Assembly: GCF_020024835.1 (NCBI RefSeq) | Contig: NZ_JAHHTD010000046.1 | Coordinates: 1-8,990, forward strand | Length of the DNA: 8,990 nucleotides | From: Campylobacter sp. | GTDB taxonomy: Bacteria > Campylobacterota > Campylobacteria > Campylobacterales > Campylobacteraceae | Direction of reading: 5' to 3' | In this document: piece after piece, positions 6,346 through 8,990 of the stretch | Layout of the letters: every line of letters begins with the position of its first letter | Position numbering within the stretch: the first letter of the stretch is position 1 | Made by a program: the position numbers and the translations under genes | Notes under the pieces: generated by a model | Databases searched by the model: none | Told to the model about the DNA's origin: nothing | The model's input: only the letters and a program-made list of their open reading frames with translations

Positions 6346-7386
6346 ATGACAGCTTATTTACATATAGGGACTACAAATACAGGCAATCAAGAAAAACAAG
6401 GTTTTTTAATGCAAAATGAAGATAAACTTTTAGAGCAAGGTTATATATATCCAAAAAGCTTAAGAATGGCAAATAGACACTGGGTCTTGGTTGATATAGT
6501 CTTAGAATTAGTTAAAAAAGAAAAACTAAGCTCTAATGTTTTAGATGATTTAGATGATGAGCGTTTGATTAAGGCTGTTGAAAATTTCAAAATAGAAGCA
6601 AAACTGCATAAAGATAAAAAATTTATTTTTTCAGCAGAGGGCATAGTCTGGGATTTTTCCACTAAAAAACATATAGAAATTTTAAAAAAAGTAATGGATA
6701 ATTTAGGATTTACAAAAGTTTATGAAATAGTTTATTTTAGATCCACGCTAGATTATTTAAATTCTCACTGCTCACAAGATATTAAAAATAATATGGGATT
6801 TTATTCAGCTGATTTTAAACCAGATGAACATCCTAGAAAATATATTTTTGATTATGAGTGGATTTGTAAAAGCCATAGTGAAGTTTTTGGAGAAGAAAAT
6901 TTAATAGTTAGATTGCTTAGAGAAGAATATGTCGGCGGAACTTTGTTAAAAGATTTTGTGTATCACTTGGGCTTAAAATGGGATGAGAGTTTTGTGCTAA
7001 AGCAAAACAAAAATGAAAGTTTTAATCTTTTAGGTATGGAACTTCAATCAAGGCTAATTAAAAAAGATTTGCAAGGTCAAAATATCAACTCATTGCTTTA
7101 TATCGCTAGAAAAACTTTCGAGGGCACAAGCGATAGTAGATTAAAATTTAAAGTTGCAAAAGATATTGCAAAATCTTATGTTGATTATTATGAAAATTCT
7201 AATGAGTGGGTTAGAGCTAAATACTTTCCGCATAGAAAAACTTTATTTGAACCTATAAATTGGGACGAATACAAAGAAAACCCAACCTTAACTCAAACAA
7301 ATGAAAAAGACTGGGATCAAGTAGCTGAATTTATAACTCAAATCATAATATCTAAAAATAAAATTATAAATTCTTTGAAAAAATAA
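6346..7386 (+). CDS. Sulfotransferase-fold protein with degenerate PAPS P-loop
   Basis: A 346-residue soluble protein. Its N-terminus, YLHIGTTNTGNQEKQGFL (4-21), lines up with the bacterial sulfotransferase signature HIGTxKTGTTxxQxFL, followed by the usual NEDKLLEQGYIYP helix and strand. The catalytic lysine position is N11, and the TT pair is N14-Q15. The 3'-phosphate-binding motif looks intact: R132 and S140, eight residues apart, in YFRSTLDYLNSHCSQ. SAEG near 92-95 matches the central strand of the family. Either the nucleotide site has changed or the protein no longer uses PAPS, so I call the fold, not the activity. The ATG has AAGAGG 5 nt upstream and lies 18 nt after the DUF2920 stop, so the two are probably one unit. 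There is no signal peptide. A surface-glycan or modification role is a guess from context. Confidence 0.6.
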   Translation: MTAYLHIGTTNTGNQEKQGFLMQNEDKLLEQGYIYPKSLRMANRHWVLVDIVLELVKKEKLSSNVLDDLDDERLIKAVENFKIEAKLHKDKKFIFSAEGIVWDFSTKKHIEILKKVMDNLGFTKVYEIVYFRSTLDYLNSHCSQDIKNNMGFYSADFKPDEHPRKYIFDYEWICKSHSEVFGEENLIVRLLREEYVGGTLLKDFVYHLGLKWDESFVLKQNKNESFNLLGMELQSRLIKKDLQGQNINSLLYIARKTFEGTSDSRLKFKVAKDIAKSYVDYYENSNEWVRAKYFPHRKTLFEPINWDEYKENPTLTQTNEKDWDQVAEFITQIIISKNKIINSLKK

Positions 7387-7623
7387 TTAATTATATGCTT
7401 TCATAAGCATATTTTTTATATTTTCCAAATTCTCAAAATTTTCAGGATTGATGTATTCGGCTTTTAGTGGTGCCCCAAAGAATTTTTCTATTTCTGCTAC
7501 TAAAGCCATTATATCTATACTATCGATTATGTCTTCACTAACTAAATTTTGAGTGTTTTCATCCACATCTGCTCTTTCTATATTTAAGAAAAATTGTTGG
7601 ACATCTTTTAAATTTATTTGCAT
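7387..7623 (-). CDS. Acyl carrier protein, accessory type
   Basis: A 78-residue acidic protein of normal acyl carrier length. The phosphopantetheine attachment serine is S35 in DSID (34-37), matching the DSLD motif, and is followed by the recognition-helix-like IMALVAEIEKFFG. Before use it would need 4'-phosphopantetheine added by a holo-ACP synthase, not seen here. It differs from the housekeeping fatty-acid ACP in motif and setting: it lies 26 nt after a GNAT-like acyltransferase and far from fab genes, so it probably carries an acyl or aminoacyl group for glycan decoration (inference). The ATG at 7623 has AAAGGAG at 7629-7635. It also has its own extended -10. Its stop abuts the stop of the convergent gene with no base between them. 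Confidence 0.85.
   Translation of the reverse strand: MQINLKDVQQFFLNIERADVDENTQNLVSEDIIDSIDIMALVAEIEKFFGAPLKAEYINPENFENLENIKNMLMKAYN
7393..7417 (+). terminator. Intrinsic terminator of the plus-strand operon, inside the ACP gene
   Basis: ATATGCTT (7393-7400) and AAGCATAT (7405-7412) form a perfect 8-bp stem with loop TCAT, followed by six T (7412-7417). It lies just after the sulfotransferase-like stop codon and overlaps the last codons of the opposite-strand acyl carrier gene. On the minus strand the same hairpin is followed by AATTAATTATTTTTT, a poorer U-tract, so it may end transcription weakly in that direction too. The stem has only two G-C pairs. Confidence 0.65.
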
Positions 7624-7628
7624 ATGAA

Positions 7629-7652
7629 CTCCTTTATTTTGTGATTATATCA
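7629..7652 (-). promoter_or_regulatory. Internal extended -10 promoter and ribosome site for the ACP gene
   Basis: On the minus strand TGATATAAT (7652-7644) is a perfect extended -10, and its TGA is also the stop codon of the upstream acyltransferase. AAAGGAG (7635-7629) follows, 5 nt before the ATG. The predicted start near 7637 gives a leader of about 14 nt. The 14-nt plus-strand string GATTATATCAAAAA here is identical to that in the phosR promoter (1243-1256). The ACP could thus be made independently of the two genes before it. Confidence 0.5.
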
Positions 7653-8654
7653 AAAATTTAATTGATTTACCCTATCTTGATCACTATCCCCTTTAAAAAT
7701 AGCATAATTTTTCTTTTTACTTTTAATGGCAAAATAAATATCAATATTTTCTTTGACAAAAGGTTCATAATATACAGGTATTATTTCGTTTTCTTTTTTT
7801 AAATTAAAACCCATTTTGATGAAAAAATTTTTATCTGGTATGTAGCAAATTAAACTTACAAATTCACAATTTTTTTGATTTAGTAAATTTTGAAATTCAT
7901 AATATAAATTTGTTTTTATATTTCCTAAAAAATCAACTATTAGCATACATTTTGATTTATTGTGTTTTATAGTTCTAGTAAAAAATACTGCCTTTAAAAT
8001 TCCATTTTTAAACACCCCAAAAGCTTCGTATTTATACATACGATGTCTTAAATAGCGGTTTATAAAATACTTTAAGCTTTTATTAGGAAAAAATATAAAT
8101 TCAAGCTTGCTTTTTTGAAGCTCATTAATGGTAAGTTTTTTTATATTTATGGCATTGTTTTTTTTATATTTTTTTGTGCTATTGTCAAATTTAGCAAGTT
8201 TAAATTTTTTCTTTTTATCATTTTTTATATAAAAATTATACAACTTGTCTATTTTATTATAAGCAAATAAAGATACAAATTTTTGTGAAAATTCTGACAT
8301 TCCAGCAGATGAAGTATGCTTTATATTTAAAATATCTACTAGATGTTTATAAAGCTTTAAACCTAAGGAAGGGTATTGTTTTTTAGCACTCCACAAAGAA
8401 GTCCAAACATTTATATCTTCGCAATTTGTATCGTATTGACTTTGCAATATAAAACCTAAAATTCCATCAAATTCTTTGGTATTTGTATTATAAGCTACTA
8501 AAAAATTATATCTTTGATGATTTTTATCAAAATGCTGAAAATCTAATACAAGTTTTGATTTTACAAAAATATGATCTTCTTTCCATTGAGTTTTTATATA
8601 GTTTTTTAAAAGTTCGTATTCATCATACTTACAAAATCTTATTTCGTGATTCAT
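7650..8654 (-). CDS. Two-domain GNAT-like acyltransferase of a surface-glycan type
   Basis: A 334-residue soluble protein with no signal peptide. The first half (about 1-145) has a GNAT-like look: an N-terminal strand and helix (IRFCKYDEYELLKNYI), a central strand GILGFIL (64-70), and WTSLWSAKKQYPSLGLKLYKHL (84-105), which occupies the acetyl-CoA loop and helix position. A Lys/Asn-rich linker (about 144-173) joins a second half with INRYLRHRMYKYEAFGVF (198-215) and CMLIVDFLGN (236-245), a pattern I associate with acyltransferases in polysaccharide loci. The exact donor and acceptor are unknown; the neighbouring ACP suggests an acyl-ACP donor. Its ATG overlaps the deacetylase stop (ATGA), so translation is probably coupled. 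An A8 run on the coding strand (8158-8165) lies in the linker. The gene looks intact; the functional name is tentative. Confidence 0.55.
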   Translation of the reverse strand: MNHEIRFCKYDEYELLKNYIKTQWKEDHIFVKSKLVLDFQHFDKNHQRYNFLVAYNTNTKEFDGILGFILQSQYDTNCEDINVWTSLWSAKKQYPSLGLKLYKHLVDILNIKHTSSAGMSEFSQKFVSLFAYNKIDKLYNFYIKNDKKKKFKLAKFDNSTKKYKKNNAINIKKLTINELQKSKLEFIFFPNKSLKYFINRYLRHRMYKYEAFGVFKNGILKAVFFTRTIKHNKSKCMLIVDFLGNIKTNLYYEFQNLLNQKNCEFVSLICYIPDKNFFIKMGFNLKKENEIIPVYYEPFVKENIDIYFAIKSKKKNYAIFKGDSDQDRVNQLNF

Positions 8655-8990
8655 CCTAAACTCGCCTTGCCATATTTAAATTCATTACAATCATATCTTG
8701 CTAGAGTATAAGGATTTTGCAATAAATCTTTTACATCTATATCTTTTTTATATTCTGTTAAACTCACAAAAGCAAAATCCACTTGATTTTTTAATAAAAT
8801 TTCTTTTGAATACAAACTAAATTCTCCATACGGATAGCAAAATGTTTTTACAGGGCTTGTAAAATTTTTTAATTTTTGAAAAGAAATTTCTATTTCTTTA
8901 ATCTCTTCATATTTGTTTATATTTAAAAAATTTAGATGATTTTCGCTATGAGATCCTATTATCATTTCAGATTCGTGCATTATTTTTAAC
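8651..8990 (-). CDS. NodB-type polysaccharide deacetylase, C-terminal part (runs off right edge)
   Basis: The frame is open to the window edge, so the 113 visible codons are the C-terminal part of a longer gene. An ATG at 8980 is internal, because the frame and the family similarity continue upstream (LKIMHESEMIIGSH). Visible NodB features are the metal-binding motif H-x3-H in SHSENHLNFL, the third motif in FCYPYGEFS, and a late YTLARYDCNEF segment. The catalytic Asp-Asp motif (usually TFDD) would lie outside the window. The family removes N- or O-acetyl groups from sugars in polymers or lipid-linked precursors. Its stop overlaps the start of the acyltransferase by ATGA, placing it at the head of the visible deacetylase, acyltransferase, ACP unit. 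The substrate and location are not determinable here. Confidence 0.8.
   Translation of the reverse strand, partial: LKIMHESEMIIGSHSENHLNFLNINKYEEIKEIEISFQKLKNFTSPVKTFCYPYGEFSLYSKEILLKNQVDFAFVSLTEYKKDIDVKDLLQNPYTLARYDCNEFKYGKASLG

Noticed and set aside
6441..6662. Antisense open frame in the sulfotransferase-like gene
   Set aside because: No start signals and no recognisable protein; explained as a shadow of the sense coding.
8158..8165. A8 run (coding strand) in the acyltransferase linker as a phase-variation tract
   Set aside because: A/T runs of this length are common throughout this AT-rich window and the run lies in a Lys/Asn-rich linker; there is no sign of switching.
8651..8980. ATG at 8980 as the true start of the deacetylase
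   Set aside because: The frame stays open to the edge with family-like residues before the ATG, and the first NodB motif is missing. It is a gene cut by the window edge, not a short protein.

Overview
The window is AT-rich and looks like chromosomal DNA of a thermotolerant Campylobacter. The evidence is strong codon bias toward A/T, AAAGGAG-type ribosome sites, extended -10 promoters of the TGnTATAAT type without a clear -35, a PhosS/PhosR-type two-component system, a pstSCAB operon with no phoU after it, and a '617-family' (DUF2920) gene carrying an in-frame G9 tract. As I recall, phosSR and pstSCAB are at separate loci in C. jejuni, whereas here they are divergent neighbours. I therefore lean toward another Campylobacter such as the C. 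lari group; this is inference.

Layout. (1) Positions 1-1237, minus strand: the 5' part of the sensor kinase phosS, which runs off the left edge, and complete phosR. (2) Positions 1238-1321: an 84-bp divergent control region with a possibly leaderless phosR promoter and three 11-nt-spaced GTWTC/GTTTT repeats (a Pho-box-like array) in front of pstS. (3) Positions 1322-5057, plus strand: pstS, pstC (TTG start), pstA and pstB, tightly packed with ATGA overlaps at pstC/pstA and pstA/pstB. (4) Positions 5116-7386, plus strand: a DUF2920 alpha/beta-hydrolase-like gene with a G9 tract immediately before its presumed catalytic serine, then a sulfotransferase-fold protein with a degenerate P-loop. No terminator separates them from pstB, so they may be co-transcribed with the phosphate operon. 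(5) Positions 7387-8990, minus strand: an acyl carrier protein, a two-domain GNAT-like acyltransferase, and the 3' end of a NodB-type polysaccharide deacetylase that runs off the right edge. They are transcribed in the order deacetylase, acyltransferase, ACP. The two arms converge with abutting stop codons, and the terminator for the plus-strand arm lies inside the ACP coding sequence.

How the genes fit together. PhosS senses low phosphate and PhosR activates the high-affinity Pst importer: PstS captures phosphate in the periplasm, PstC and PstA form the channel, and PstB supplies ATP hydrolysis. The two genes after pstB are not transport genes and look like surface-glycan or accessory functions placed behind the phosphate promoter, the first of them probably phase-variable. 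The right-hand minus-strand set has the parts for deacetylating an N-acetyl sugar and re-acylating it from an ACP-bound donor. That is a hypothesis from co-occurrence, not something shown by the sequence. No rRNA, tRNA, insertion sequence or CRISPR array was recognised, and no stretch above 300 bases lacks a gene.
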